Notes: generated by a model from the sequence alone, not told the origin. A stretch of 64,000 nt of DNA from Daejeonella oryzae DSM 19973 (GCF_000422945.1 NZ_AUHA01000002.1:744001-808000); one strand, 5' to 3'; counted from the first letter of the stretch, positions 18,595-27,095 are shown. Numbers and translations: made by a program.

Positions 18595-18602
18595 TATATT
18601 TG
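18595..18602 (+). promoter_or_regulatory. Putative -7 box before the His/Cys-rich exported protein gene
   Basis: TATATTTG fits TAnnTTTG, with TTTA 20 bases upstream at 18571-18574 as a weak -33 element. The ATG at 18615 follows twelve bases later and has an AGGAA just before it, so the leader would be only a few bases long. Confidence 0.35.
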
Positions 18603-18614
18603 CGTTCTCAGGAA

Positions 18615-18959
18615 ATGAAGGGTATTAAAAAAACCATAGGCAAAAGTATAACTATTTTACTGTTACTGTGCTTCTCAGTTACAGTACTGCCGCTTGATGC
18701 ATTTCATAGCCATTCCGAAGCAAGGATAAGTTGCAGTGATTCAAAATCCGGGCAAACTTGTCAGCATAAGCAGCATATAAGTACTAAAAGTGTTTTTTGC
18801 TGGGTATGTTCTGTTCACTACGACAAATCATTTACCGGTCCGACTATACTGGACAAAATAGCTCTTTCACCCGTTTTTTCTTTCTTCTCTGAAAGTGATT
18901 TTACAGGTTACTTTATTGAGCAGCTGTTCACTGTTTTAAGGGGTCCTCCTTTACAATAA
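18615..18959 (+). CDS. Small exported His/Cys-rich protein upstream of TonB receptor
   Basis: About 114 residues from the ATG at 18615, which has CAGGAA just upstream; a TTG at 18600 is less likely. A hydrophobic signal (ITILLLLCFSVTVLP) is followed by a segment rich in possible metal ligands: HSHSE, C, TCQHKQH, then CWVC and H. The protein ends RGPPLQ; similar short exported proteins ending in RGPP often precede TonB receptors in Bacteroidota. The likely role is metal handling or sensing at the envelope together with the receptor that follows 77 bases later. This is inference; no named family is certain. Confidence 0.65.
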   Translation: MKGIKKTIGKSITILLLLCFSVTVLPLDAFHSHSEARISCSDSKSGQTCQHKQHISTKSVFCWVCSVHYDKSFTGPTILDKIALSPVFSFFSESDFTGYFIEQLFTVLRGPPLQ

Positions 18960-18978
18960 TTTTCATTCTATTCTTTTA

Positions 18979-19015
18979 ATGCTTTGCCAAATGGCGAAAG
19001 CATATCTCTTTTTTT
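18979..19015 (+). terminator. Hairpin with T-tract between the small exported protein and the TonB receptor
   Basis: ATGCTTTGCCA and TGGCGAAAGCAT pair over 11 positions with a single bulged G and a very short loop, followed by a T-rich run. It could end the upstream transcript or act as an attenuator reducing read-through into the receptor gene. Confidence 0.55.
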
Positions 19016-19036
19016 GATTATCCAAATCTATCTATA

Positions 19037-21349
19037 ATGAATTTGAAAGTTATTTTAATAGCCCTTTTAATCCTATTATCCAGAAATCTATTTGCCGAGA
19101 CATTGTTAATTACAGGAAAAGTAATTGATGCTCAAACTAAAGAACCATTACCCGGAGCAACAGTGACATTCCCCGACCTCCGTTTAATTGCCATTACAGA
19201 TGAAAATGGGGAATTTACTTTTCGGAATATTCCTGAAAGAGGAACTTTCATCATCGAAGTAAAATACCTTGGTTATAAAACCATTACGCAAATGGTGGAT
19301 TTATCCCTGAGTACTTCGCTTAATTTTTCATTGCAAACCAGTACCATTGAAGCCAGAGAGGTAGTGATTACAGGCTCAGCTTTCAGCAGCGATAACCGTA
19401 AAAACAGTACGGCTGTGGCTGCCATCGGCAAAGATCAGCTCATCAACCGTCCTTCCGGAAACCTGATTGATGCAATTGCAAAAGTACCCGGAGTGTCACA
19501 AATCACTACTGGCGGCGGAATTTCTAAGCCCGTAATCAGAGGCTTAAGCTCTAACCGGGTAGTTACTTTGGTAGACGGCGCCAAACAGGAAGGTCAGCAA
19601 TGGGGCGATGAACATGGCATTGAAGTGGATCAGTTTAATGCAGACCGTGTGGAGATACTTCGAGGTGCGGCCAGCTTACTTTATGGTTCTGATGCGCTGG
19701 GCGGGGTAATAAACATCCTTGATCCCCTGCCGCCGGCAGACGGGCAGATTCGTGGTGAAATTCTGAGTAACTACTCCGGAAACAACGGCCTGACCGGAAA
19801 TTCAGCTATGCTGCAAGGCAATAGCAACGGCTTTATATGGCAGGGTCGCGGTTCTTATAAAAATGCGTACAGTTACAATGCGCCGGGTGGCCGCATTGCT
19901 AATACAGGATACAATGAAACCAGCCTTAGCGGGATGCTTGGATTAAACAAGCGATGGGGCTTCGCCCATTTAAATTTATCCAGCTTTCGCAATAACATTG
20001 GATTACCTGATTTTGAAAGAAATAGCTCCGGGCAGTTTGAGGATGAGGATGGAAATTTATTAACTGATTCTGATCTTAAAAATCGCAACCCATATTTGCC
20101 TTTTCAGGATATCCGTCATTACAAAATTGCAGTCAACAGCAATATTATTTTAGGAAATAACAGGCTGAGAAGCACATTGGCCTATCAAAATAACCAGCGC
20201 AGGGAATTTGAAGATAACACTACAGATCCCGGACTTTATTTCAATCTGCAAACTTCTTCATACGATCTGAAATATACAATTGCCGAAACTGCGGGTTGGG
20301 AACCTGTTCTGGGAGCTTCCGGTTCATTCCAAACAAATGAGAATAAAGCTGAGGAATTACTTATCCCGGATTACAATTCCTCAGAATTTGGTTTTTTTGT
20401 TTACGCCAAGAAATCATGGCTAAACACAACCTTCAATTTAGGAGCACGTTACGATACCAAAACAATTTCGGGAATAAGTATGCAAGAAGACGGAATAAGT
20501 AAGTTTACTGATTTTAAAAATAGCTTCTCAAACCTGAGCGGAGCTGCCGGTTTTACCCAGGAATTTAACGATTTCTTTAGTTTTAAAGCCAATGCAGGAA
20601 GCGCTTTCCGTTCTCCCAACATTGCCGAACTGAGTTCAGATGGTGTTCACGAAGGGACGTTCAGATATGAAATAGGCAATACTAATTTAAAACCTGAAAA
20701 AAGCTATTATGCTGATCTTGCTATCGAGTTTAATAATGATAAGATCCACGCCAGCCTGGGTTTATATAATAATTACATAGATAACTATATCTATAATCGT
20801 CAAACCAACAACGAAACTATTCTAGCTCAGGATGAAACATTTCCGGTTTACAGGTATGTTCAGGATAATGCCAATTTGTACGGAACAGAGATCGGGCTTG
20901 ACTTTCATCCCATAGATTTAATTCATCTGGAAAACAGTTTTTCATATACACATGCCAGCAACAGAGAAACCGGCAGAGCTTTGCCATTTATTCCTGCTGC
21001 AGTGTTAAGAAATGAGTTGAGACTGGAACCGGTAATTAATGGCCGGGCTAAAAACAGCTATTTTTCTGTTAGTCTTCAAAATGTATTTAAACAAAACCGA
21101 ATTGATTTTTTTGAAACCGCCAGTAAAGGGTATACACTTGTCAATGCTGCAATGGGAACTACCTTTATGCTTAATAAGCAGCCATTACGAATGAATGTAT
21201 CGGTAAACAACCTGTTTAATAAGGCTTATTATGACCATTTAAGCAGATTTAAACCGGGTCGTTTAGATGAAAGCAACCCTTCTCAGGGCTATTACAATCA
21301 GGGAAGAAATATTTCTGTAGGATTGTATCTTCCGTTTGTATTGAGATAA
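19037..21349 (+). CDS. TonB-dependent outer membrane receptor
   Basis: A 770-residue outer-membrane receptor. Order: signal peptide (1-20), carboxypeptidase-regulatory-like domain (about 24-105, GKVIDAQTKEPLPGATV), plug (about 120-235, with GVSQITTGG, VIRGLSSNRVVTLVDG and VEILRGAASLLYGSDALGGVINI), and a 22-strand barrel to the end. It would import a substrate with energy from TonB-ExbBD. The plug segment EGQQWGDEHGIEVD, which contains acidic and His residues, and the metal-ligand-rich neighbour suggest a metal or metal complex; this is inference. No SusD partner follows, arguing against a glycan system. Confidence 0.92.
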   Translation: MNLKVILIALLILLSRNLFAETLLITGKVIDAQTKEPLPGATVTFPDLRLIAITDENGEFTFRNIPERGTFIIEVKYLGYKTITQMVDLSLSTSLNFSLQTSTIEAREVVITGSAFSSDNRKNSTAVAAIGKDQLINRPSGNLIDAIAKVPGVSQITTGGGISKPVIRGLSSNRVVTLVDGAKQEGQQWGDEHGIEVDQFNADRVEILRGAASLLYGSDALGGVINILDPLPPADGQIRGEILSNYSGNNGLTGNSAMLQGNSNGFIWQGRGSYKNAYSYNAPGGRIANTGYNETSLSGMLGLNKRWGFAHLNLSSFRNNIGLPDFERNSSGQFEDEDGNLLTDSDLKNRNPYLPFQDIRHYKIAVNSNIILGNNRLRSTLAYQNNQRREFEDNTTDPGLYFNLQTSSYDLKYTIAETAGWEPVLGASGSFQTNENKAEELLIPDYNSSEFGFFVYAKKSWLNTTFNLGARYDTKTISGISMQEDGISKFTDFKNSFSNLSGAAGFTQEFNDFFSFKANAGSAFRSPNIAELSSDGVHEGTFRYEIGNTNLKPEKSYYADLAIEFNNDKIHASLGLYNNYIDNYIYNRQTNNETILAQDETFPVYRYVQDNANLYGTEIGLDFHPIDLIHLENSFSYTHASNRETGRALPFIPAAVLRNELRLEPVINGRAKNSYFSVSLQNVFKQNRIDFFETASKGYTLVNAAMGTTFMLNKQPLRMNVSVNNLFNKAYYDHLSRFKPGRLDESNPSQGYYNQGRNISVGLYLPFVLR

Positions 21350-21350
21350 T

Positions 21351-21417
21351 GTCATCCTGAACGGAAGCAAAGGATCTGCAATTGTCAAATCACAGACAAG
21401 AGCAGATCCTTTTTTCT
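21351..21417. repeat. Palindromic intergenic element with GTCATCCTGA core, likely bidirectional terminator
   Basis: The segment starts GTCATCCTGA and contains AAAGGATCTGC (21369-21379) pairing with GCAGATCCTTT (21402-21412), followed by T residues. It sits between the convergent TonB receptor and endonuclease/exonuclease genes. A related element lies at 58681-58738 between another convergent pair, so this looks like a dispersed repeat used as a two-way terminator. Confidence 0.65.
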
Positions 21418-21482
21418 CTTAGTGGGATATAATTAATTTGGTTTCATGGATGCCTATTGCATTGTAATCTTATCTTTTAAAT

Positions 21483-22196
21483 TCACATGTCAAATGTCAC
21501 TAAAAGCGGATTATGGTCACTGCAGTGTGTCCAGTCGTTGTAAAGTCCAACTTCTACGCTAGTTAATTTTTCAATAAAATCTGCCGAGGCAAAACAATAA
21601 TCTATATGGTAAGACTTGTCTTGATGCCGATACATATGTAAGGTGGGGTGTTCCTCTTTTCCTTGTTGATGTCCGTAAAACTTATGATAGGTGCTGAAAA
21701 TTCTTTTAGATTCTAATTTTTCAACAACTGTTGAGTGGTTTCCTTCTAGGTATTTTTTGTCCCAAATAGTATTGCTATTGAAGTCACCGATTAATATTGT
21801 TCTATTGTCTAACAAGAAGCTATCGTAGAAATGAATTGCCTTCCAGACTTGGGTTATGTAGTGCCCATCTTTGTCTAGCGGATTGTTAGCCCAAATAGCA
21901 AATAATGTAAAATCTACATTTCCGCCAGTAACTGATAATGGGATTATGTTATTAAAGTTGGGATTATGGATTTCTAGCAATTTAAATCTGTACTTACTAT
22001 AAGAGAAAACTCCAAGTCCTTTGTTATGATTTGTACCGTACCAAAAAATGTCGGTTGGTAGAATTGTTTCCTCTTTAAATTTCAACTTGTCGGGATGTTC
22101 GCACTCAGGAACGATTAGAATGTCCGGCTGATATTTGAGAATAAAATCCGCTTTTTTGCGGAAAGCCATATTGCAGTTCCAGGTAATAATCTTCAT
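21483..22196 (-). CDS. Endonuclease/exonuclease/phosphatase family protein
   Basis: A 237-residue cytosolic protein of the EEP superfamily. Family motifs are WNCNMAFR at the N-terminus, a PECE segment, IGDFNSN near the middle and CSDHNPLLVTF at the C-terminus, giving the expected metal and catalytic residues. It could act on DNA, RNA or phosphoesters. The ATG at 22196 overlaps the stop of the DUF2256 gene (TGATG), so the two are translationally coupled. The substrate is not known. Confidence 0.85.
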   Translation of the reverse strand: MKIITWNCNMAFRKKADFILKYQPDILIVPECEHPDKLKFKEETILPTDIFWYGTNHNKGLGVFSYSKYRFKLLEIHNPNFNNIIPLSVTGGNVDFTLFAIWANNPLDKDGHYITQVWKAIHFYDSFLLDNRTILIGDFNSNTIWDKKYLEGNHSTVVEKLESKRIFSTYHKFYGHQQGKEEHPTLHMYRHQDKSYHIDYCFASADFIEKLTSVEVGLYNDWTHCSDHNPLLVTFDM

Positions 22197-22339
22197 CAAT
22201 TATGTTTGTTCATCCTGCATTTATCACTGCAATATTTTACTTCAACCCAAACCTTCTCCCATTTTTTACGCCAGGTAAATGGCCTTTCACAAACTATACA
22301 TATTTTATGCGGCAGGTTTTGTTTCTGTACTTTTTTCAT
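22196..22339 (-). CDS. DUF2256 small zinc-binding protein
   Basis: A 47-residue protein starting [17 protein letters not shown] and ending [11 protein letters not shown]. The four cysteines form two pairs, CIVC (C14, C17) and CSDKC (C37, C41), consistent with a zinc knuckle, and the [11 protein letters not shown] segment between them is the DUF2256 signature. Function is unknown. Its stop shares one base with the start of the following gene (TGATG), and TIGR03643 lies 69 bases upstream on the same strand. The gene is short but the family match is clear. Confidence 0.85.
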   Translation of the reverse strand: MKKVQKQNLPHKICIVCERPFTWRKKWEKVWVEVKYCSDKCRMNKHN

Positions 22340-22408
22340 TCAGTCAATAATTTAATAAACTGCATAGCCAAAAATCTTTATTGTACTGAAAGATTAATTT
22401 CAAAAAAT

Positions 22409-22678
22409 CTATCGTTTACTTATCTTATTCATTGTAATCGTTTTTTGAAGACTGCATTTAAACCTGGATATCGAAGAATTTCTTTTTTGTGCATGCTTTT
22501 GGCTGATGCCGCTATTCACTCTTTTTCTCCACAAGTTAAAACTGCTCCGCTTCAACTCTTTTCGCATGAGTGTAATTACGTTTGCCTCTGAAAAACCAAA
22601 TTGTGCTTGAATTGCTTCAAATGGGGTTCTGTCTTCCCAAGCCATTTCAATAATCCTGTCAATATCTTTTTCTTCCAT
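22409..22678 (-). CDS. TIGR03643 / DUF2805 family protein
   Basis: An 89-residue protein beginning MEEKDIDRIIEMAWEDRTPF, a strong match to the TIGR03643 (DUF2805) family; the segment IQAQFGFSEANVITLMRKEL looks like a helix-turn-helix. The family commonly occurs close to DUF2256 genes and cryptochrome/photolyase genes, but no photolyase is seen here. The C-terminal 20 residues are extra relative to the core family. It starts 22 bases after hutH on the same strand and may be read from the same transcript. Confidence 0.85.
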   Translation of the reverse strand: MEEKDIDRIIEMAWEDRTPFEAIQAQFGFSEANVITLMRKELKRSSFNLWRKRVNSGISQKHAQKRNSSISRFKCSLQKTITMNKISKR

Positions 22679-22700
22679 AAATTTGATTTGACTTTATTCC

Positions 22701-24188
22701 CTAAATCGAAAAGGATTTTATAAAATTTACTGACTCCCGCATATCTGTTGCAAGCAACCGGTCATTTTCATGTACAGGCACTCGTTTTCTATATTCGGAA
22801 ATTATTTTTTCAAGAATATCAGAGGTTTTCGAAGGTCTTCTGAATTCTAAAGCCTGAGCCGCAGTCATTAATTCAATGGCTAAAATCCGCTCTGTATTAT
22901 TAAGAACACGTAAACATTTTGTAGCTGCATTGGCGCCCATACTCACGTGATCTTCCTGACCATTGCTGGACACAATAGAGTCGACCGAGGCGGGTGTTGA
23001 TAATTGCTTGTTTTCACTTGCGATGGATGCCGCCGTGTACTGCGGAATCATCAGGCCCGAATTTAAACCGGCATTTTTTACCAGGAAATTAGGTAAACCC
23101 CGTTGACCGGAAATGAGCTGGAATGTTCTGCGTTCTGAAATAGAGCCTAACTCTGCTAATGCGATGCAAAGAAAATCAAATGCAAAAGCCAGCGGCTGAC
23201 CGTGAAAATTTCCGGCTGAGATAATTTCATCCTCTTCAGGAAATATATTGGGATTATCAGTAACTGAATTCACCTCGATATCAAAAACCGAACTGGCATA
23301 TTCAATGGTATCCTTACTGGCTCCGTGAACCTGCGGCATACATCTGAAAGAATATGGATCCTGTACCTGCTTAAATCCTTTCTTCTGAAGATCACTGCCT
23401 GATAATAAATTAAAAATACGTTCTGCAGTTTTCAATTGTCCTTTATGTGGCCGGATTTGATGACTTAAAGATTTGAAAGGATCAATCCGACAATCGAAGA
23501 CATCTGCCGATAAAGCGCCAATAACATCCGCCCAATCTGAAAGTACTTTACTTCTTAACAAGATATGAATACCGTAAGCAGCCATAAACTGAGTACCATT
23601 GATCAGGGCAAGTCCTTCTTTAGAATGCAATTCTATGGGCTGCAGACTGGCACTTTTTAACCAGTCTTTTGCAGTATGTATTTCGCCGTTTAACCAAACT
23701 TCTCCTTCTCCAATTAAAGGCAAAGCCAAATGTGCCAAAGGAGCCAGATCTCCGGATGCACCCAATGATCCCTGCGTAAAAATTACCGGCAATACATTTT
23801 CATTATACATCAGCATAAGGCGTTCAACTGTAGAAAGACTAATTCCGGAATTGCCATATGCTAAAGACTGTATTTTCAGCAAAAGCATGATTTTAATAAT
23901 TTCAAGCGGAACTTTTTCACCGGTTCCGCAAGCATGCGATAATAATAAATTATGCTGCAGCTGAATCAGTTTATCTTCCGGAATAGCTACATTCTGAAGA
24001 AAACCAAAACCCGTATTGATACCATAAATAGCACATTTAGTATCTTTTAACTTATTATCCAGAAACTCTCTGCATTTTAGAATAGCATTTTTTGCATGTT
24101 CACTCAAGCTCAGGTTAGTTTGTTCAGCTTGAATCTGGTTAAGAAGTGATAAAGAAAGATGTTGAGATCCTATTTTATAATAATTCAT
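22701..24188 (-). CDS. hutH: Histidine ammonia-lyase HutH
   Basis: HutH removes ammonia from histidine to give urocanate, the first step of the pathway. The 495-residue protein has the family length. The Ala-Ser-Gly triad that cyclises into the MIO cofactor is present in GSLGASGDLAPLAHLAL at about residues 141-157, and YGINTGFG near 58-65 supplies active-site residues. The C-terminus carries SVDSIVSSNGQEDHVSMG. It is isolated from hutU by about 4 kb. TIGR03643, DUF2256 and EEP genes follow downstream. Confidence 0.96.
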   Translation of the reverse strand: MNYYKIGSQHLSLSLLNQIQAEQTNLSLSEHAKNAILKCREFLDNKLKDTKCAIYGINTGFGFLQNVAIPEDKLIQLQHNLLLSHACGTGEKVPLEIIKIMLLLKIQSLAYGNSGISLSTVERLMLMYNENVLPVIFTQGSLGASGDLAPLAHLALPLIGEGEVWLNGEIHTAKDWLKSASLQPIELHSKEGLALINGTQFMAAYGIHILLRSKVLSDWADVIGALSADVFDCRIDPFKSLSHQIRPHKGQLKTAERIFNLLSGSDLQKKGFKQVQDPYSFRCMPQVHGASKDTIEYASSVFDIEVNSVTDNPNIFPEEDEIISAGNFHGQPLAFAFDFLCIALAELGSISERRTFQLISGQRGLPNFLVKNAGLNSGLMIPQYTAASIASENKQLSTPASVDSIVSSNGQEDHVSMGANAATKCLRVLNNTERILAIELMTAAQALEFRRPSKTSDILEKIISEYRKRVPVHENDRLLATDMRESVNFIKSFSI

Positions 24189-24241
24189 TTATGGTTTTTT
24201 AATAATCCAAAAATGAAAAAAAGGAGGAATAAAAATTGTTT

Positions 24242-24799
24242 TTATTTTTCGTAAGGTGAATAACTGAAAGAGGTACTCACTGCAATGGTTTCAGCAATTT
24301 TATTAAAAACCAGCTTGGGTACTTTTATTTTATGATCAGTCAGCAATACATTAAAGGTGGTAGTCAACTGCGTGGAGTTTTCCAGGATAGTTAACTTTCC
24401 ATTAAGGGTTCGTTTTCGGCTAACGCCGTGAATATTTAAAATGCCGCTTGCGCTGACATCATATGTACCTGGTTTTTGAAAATCTATAAGTTCATTTATA
24501 AGTCCTTTAAAAGTAGCATACGGAAATTTTTCACTTTCCATGTAGTTTTCATTAAAATGTTGCTGCATTAATTTGTTACGGAATTGAAACTGCCGAATAG
24601 GAACTCTGACCACAATTTCGCGGTTGCTGATATTAAGCATTGAAATAACCCGATTGTTTTTTGCCTCAATATCTTCCAGCGGAGCTTTAGAAAAAAAAAC
24701 GATTTCCCCCGAACTAGTAGATAAAATTGATTTTTGAGCAAATAAGCTGAATTGACTGCAGGACAGAAAAAAAACTAGTAAAACAATCTTTATTTTCAT
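24242..24799 (-). CDS. Exported YceI-like lipid-binding protein
   Basis: The 185-residue protein has a signal peptide (to about FSLFAQ) and a YceI-type lipocalin-like fold: an N-terminal GEIVFFSKAPLEDIEAKN strand pair, NYMESEKFPYATFKG near 85-99 and a GILNIHGVSRKRTL segment. YceI proteins bind isoprenoid lipids in the periplasm. Its ATG overlaps the stop of the DUF5777 gene by four bases, so it is the third gene of an operon with the Rieske-like and DUF5777 genes. Confidence 0.85.
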   Translation of the reverse strand: MKIKIVLLVFFLSCSQFSLFAQKSILSTSSGEIVFFSKAPLEDIEAKNNRVISMLNISNREIVVRVPIRQFQFRNKLMQQHFNENYMESEKFPYATFKGLINELIDFQKPGTYDVSASGILNIHGVSRKRTLNGKLTILENSTQLTTTFNVLLTDHKIKVPKLVFNKIAETIAVSTSFSYSPYEK

Positions 24800-25683
24800 T
24801 TCTTTACCCTCCTATTAAAACTGAACGTCCTGGAAATATTAAACCCAAAATGGATATCTCCCTGACCCCACTCACCAATAGTTTCAGTAATAAATTGCCT
24901 TTCGACCATTCCGTAGGAATTTGTAAACAATAACTGAAAAACATGCCCTCCTGTTTCTATATCGCAGCTAAATGACAAATTATTGTTGTAAGAATCATCT
25001 ATTTGATTTGCAAACACATAATTATATTCTCCATTAACAGAAAACCGCTTCGTTAATTTAACCCTCCCCCCAATTCCGCTGGCATAAACCGATTTAGAAT
25101 CCGAAGCTATGTCTGGCCGTGAGCGATGAATAATTGTGGGCGATAATTGTAAAGACAGCGCTTCTCCAAATTTGCGTGCCAGCAAAATCTGGGCGGTATA
25201 ACTGCTTCGCTCATTCGATGAAAGTTCGGGCACTGATTTTACCGTTCGTAAAGAATATCCGGTGAAAGCGGTTATAGATAAAGGAATGTTTTTTTTACCT
25301 GTGCTTTGCCTGAGGAGTCGGTATTTTCCAAAAAAATCATAATTCTTTTCATAAGAACTTCTGCCGATACCGATCATAATATCTTCTGTAAGTCCATATT
25401 CCAGAGCAAGCCGGTTAGTTGCTGCATCCAAACCAAAGAAATCATCAAACCCCCGGTTAAGCCTGTCAAATCGGTGAGAGATGATAAAATCCAGATTATT
25501 CCGACCGGTAGTTTCAACCGAATGCCCGTTTATAATTCTGGTAGCCTTGAAGGTGGAATTGCTGACCTGCGTTTCATTAGAATCTATTGCCAATGCCATC
25601 AGATCATCCTGGGCAACAGAAGTCAAAGGAATGAGTAGAAACAAAATTGCAGTCAGTTTAGCGAATGGCAGATTACGATTCAT
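24796..25683 (-). CDS. DUF5777 family beta-barrel protein
   Basis: A 295-residue exported protein (signal to about TSVAQ) with the features of a DUF5777 outer-membrane barrel: alternating hydrophobic strands, IISHRFDRLNRGFDDFFGLDAATNRLALEYGLTEDI near 68-103 in parts, and an aromatic end at SRTFSFNRRVKK. The family is frequent in Bacteroidota next to YceI-like and redox proteins, with no known activity. The start overlaps the end of the Rieske-like gene by 11 bases. Confidence 0.85.
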   Translation of the reverse strand: MNRNLPFAKLTAILFLLIPLTSVAQDDLMALAIDSNETQVSNSTFKATRIINGHSVETTGRNNLDFIISHRFDRLNRGFDDFFGLDAATNRLALEYGLTEDIMIGIGRSSYEKNYDFFGKYRLLRQSTGKKNIPLSITAFTGYSLRTVKSVPELSSNERSSYTAQILLARKFGEALSLQLSPTIIHRSRPDIASDSKSVYASGIGGRVKLTKRFSVNGEYNYVFANQIDDSYNNNLSFSCDIETGGHVFQLLFTNSYGMVERQFITETIGEWGQGDIHFGFNISRTFSFNRRVKK

Positions 25684-26113
25684 AGACCCTTAATGTATTG
25701 CCGGTTAATGTAGTATTAAATTTAGCCAGATTCTGAATAGCAGGTCCTTTTAATTTTACGCCATTTGCATCAAACACTGATCCGTGAGCTGCATCCTGCA
25801 ATGAACAGGGAAAAGTATTGGAACTTGCCTGATAGGTTACCGGATTTTGCTGATGCGTACAAGCAGCGGCTAATGCAATATAATTTAATCCGTTTTTAGC
25901 AATGATAACACCGTTTTGAATGGTCCAGCCCTTGCTGTTAATATCCGAATTGGATGATACATCCAGTGTGAAATCGACTTTATTATCGGGTGTGGGGTTG
26001 GGACTTGGTGATGGAGAAGGACCGTCACTTTTTCCGCAAGCTCCCAAACATGAAGATATAATTACTGTACCTGCTCCCAAACCAATGAGGGATAAAAAAT
26101 TTTTTCGCTTCAT
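25673..26113 (-). CDS. Rieske-like exported lipoprotein with unusual cluster motif
   Basis: A 146-residue protein. The N-terminus resembles a Tat-type or lipoprotein signal (MKRKNFLSLIGLG, then SSCLGAC), followed by a Ser/Pro-rich linker (GPSPSPSPNPTP). The C-terminal domain resembles a Rieske 2Fe-2S protein: ACTHQ gives the first Cys and His, and FPCSLQDAAHGSVFD gives the second Cys and His. In classical Rieske proteins the second pair is CxxH; here six residues separate them (C-SLQDAA-H), so cluster binding is uncertain. It heads an operon with DUF5777 and YceI-like genes. Confidence 0.75.
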   Translation of the reverse strand: MKRKNFLSLIGLGAGTVIISSCLGACGKSDGPSPSPSPNPTPDNKVDFTLDVSSNSDINSKGWTIQNGVIIAKNGLNYIALAAACTHQQNPVTYQASSNTFPCSLQDAAHGSVFDANGVKLKGPAIQNLAKFNTTLTGNTLRVYES

Positions 26114-26220
26114 ACTATTAATTTTAAATCGATTTGTATGAAGTACGGCCTTAATTGCAAAATGGTTTATTCAATAATTTTTTTTGGTTAAATATTTTCG
26201 TTTATGAAGATATCCAGGTC

Positions 26221-27078
26221 TTATTTTTTTCTCAAAAGGATGACATTTGCCACTTTTCTTTCTCCCTGGTGATCCCATTTTTTATTATCGCTGGGATAGT
26301 TAACCACTTCCGTTTTAGCTTTATCTTTTATCAATAAAGTAGTAGAACCGCCTCCGTCCAAATTAATTCCATCGCTTGCTTTGAGCCATGTTAAAAGTTT
26401 TGAAAGTTCAATAAGATTCATCCCTGCAGATTTTTCATTACGCCCGTCGACAGTTAATAGCAGAACACGTTTATTTTTAAGAACAGCGACTGCACTTCGG
26501 GGATGCCGGCTGGTATTGAAAGATATAGAATCTAATTTTTCAGGTTTTGAATCAACTATAAGCAAAGGGCCCGTAACCATCAGATCTTCTGCCTTAACTT
26601 TTTGTTCCCATCCATCCTGTCCGTTCCATTTTTCTATTGAGATTTTCCCCTCGTTAAAAGCAACCGCTGATTTCTGATGAAAAGTTCGTTTCTTAGTCTC
26701 CGAAAGCCGGTTTTCATTAATAACTTTTCCGTCTGATTTTATGAAATCAACTGAACCTCCGTTTTTGATGTCAAAAAAAGTTCCGTTGATCACTGCAATT
26801 ACGTCATCAGAAGCTGCAAATTCAGTTACACTTTTAAGTGATTTTTCTTCGTAAGCAAGGTCAAAAGCATGTCTGGCCCGCCTTTTTATTTCAACAATAC
26901 TTACATGTTGACTTGAATTAAAAAGCGAATTATTAAACCAGTATTGCTTCAACTTAACGCCTCTTGAAACTTTGCTCACTTCCCACTTTGCTTTAACCAC
27001 ATTTATTGAATCGCTTTGCGCAAGTGTTATTAGGGTTGCAGATAATAAAAATAGAACAGAAAGTAAAAAACGCTTCAT
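26221..27078 (-). CDS. Phosphodiester glycosidase (NAGPA-like) family exported protein
   Basis: A 285-residue exported protein (signal MKRFLLSVLFLLSATLITLAQ) with the NAGPA domain: AVINGTFFDIKNGGSVDFIK near 95-114, HPRSAVA near 195, LLTVDGRNEKSAG and the C-terminal DGINLDGGGSTTLLI. Members remove GlcNAc from phosphodiesters or act on exopolysaccharides. The upstream gene ends in a terminator at 27096-27128, so this gene probably has its own promoter in the 66-base gap. Confidence 0.87.
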   Translation of the reverse strand: MKRFLLSVLFLLSATLITLAQSDSINVVKAKWEVSKVSRGVKLKQYWFNNSLFNSSQHVSIVEIKRRARHAFDLAYEEKSLKSVTEFAASDDVIAVINGTFFDIKNGGSVDFIKSDGKVINENRLSETKKRTFHQKSAVAFNEGKISIEKWNGQDGWEQKVKAEDLMVTGPLLIVDSKPEKLDSISFNTSRHPRSAVAVLKNKRVLLLTVDGRNEKSAGMNLIELSKLLTWLKASDGINLDGGGSTTLLIKDKAKTEVVNYPSDNKKWDHQGERKVANVILLRKK

Positions 27079-27095
27079 AGAGATTTAAAAAAATA

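Noticed and set aside
22202-22591. Plus-strand open frame over the DUF2256 and TIGR03643 genes
   Set aside because: Its sequence has no domain features, while the minus strand holds two family-recognised genes in the same place.
25306-25693. Plus-strand open frames over the DUF5777 gene
   Set aside because: They are antisense shadows; the DUF5777 frame has a signal peptide, overlapping operon neighbours and family motifs.
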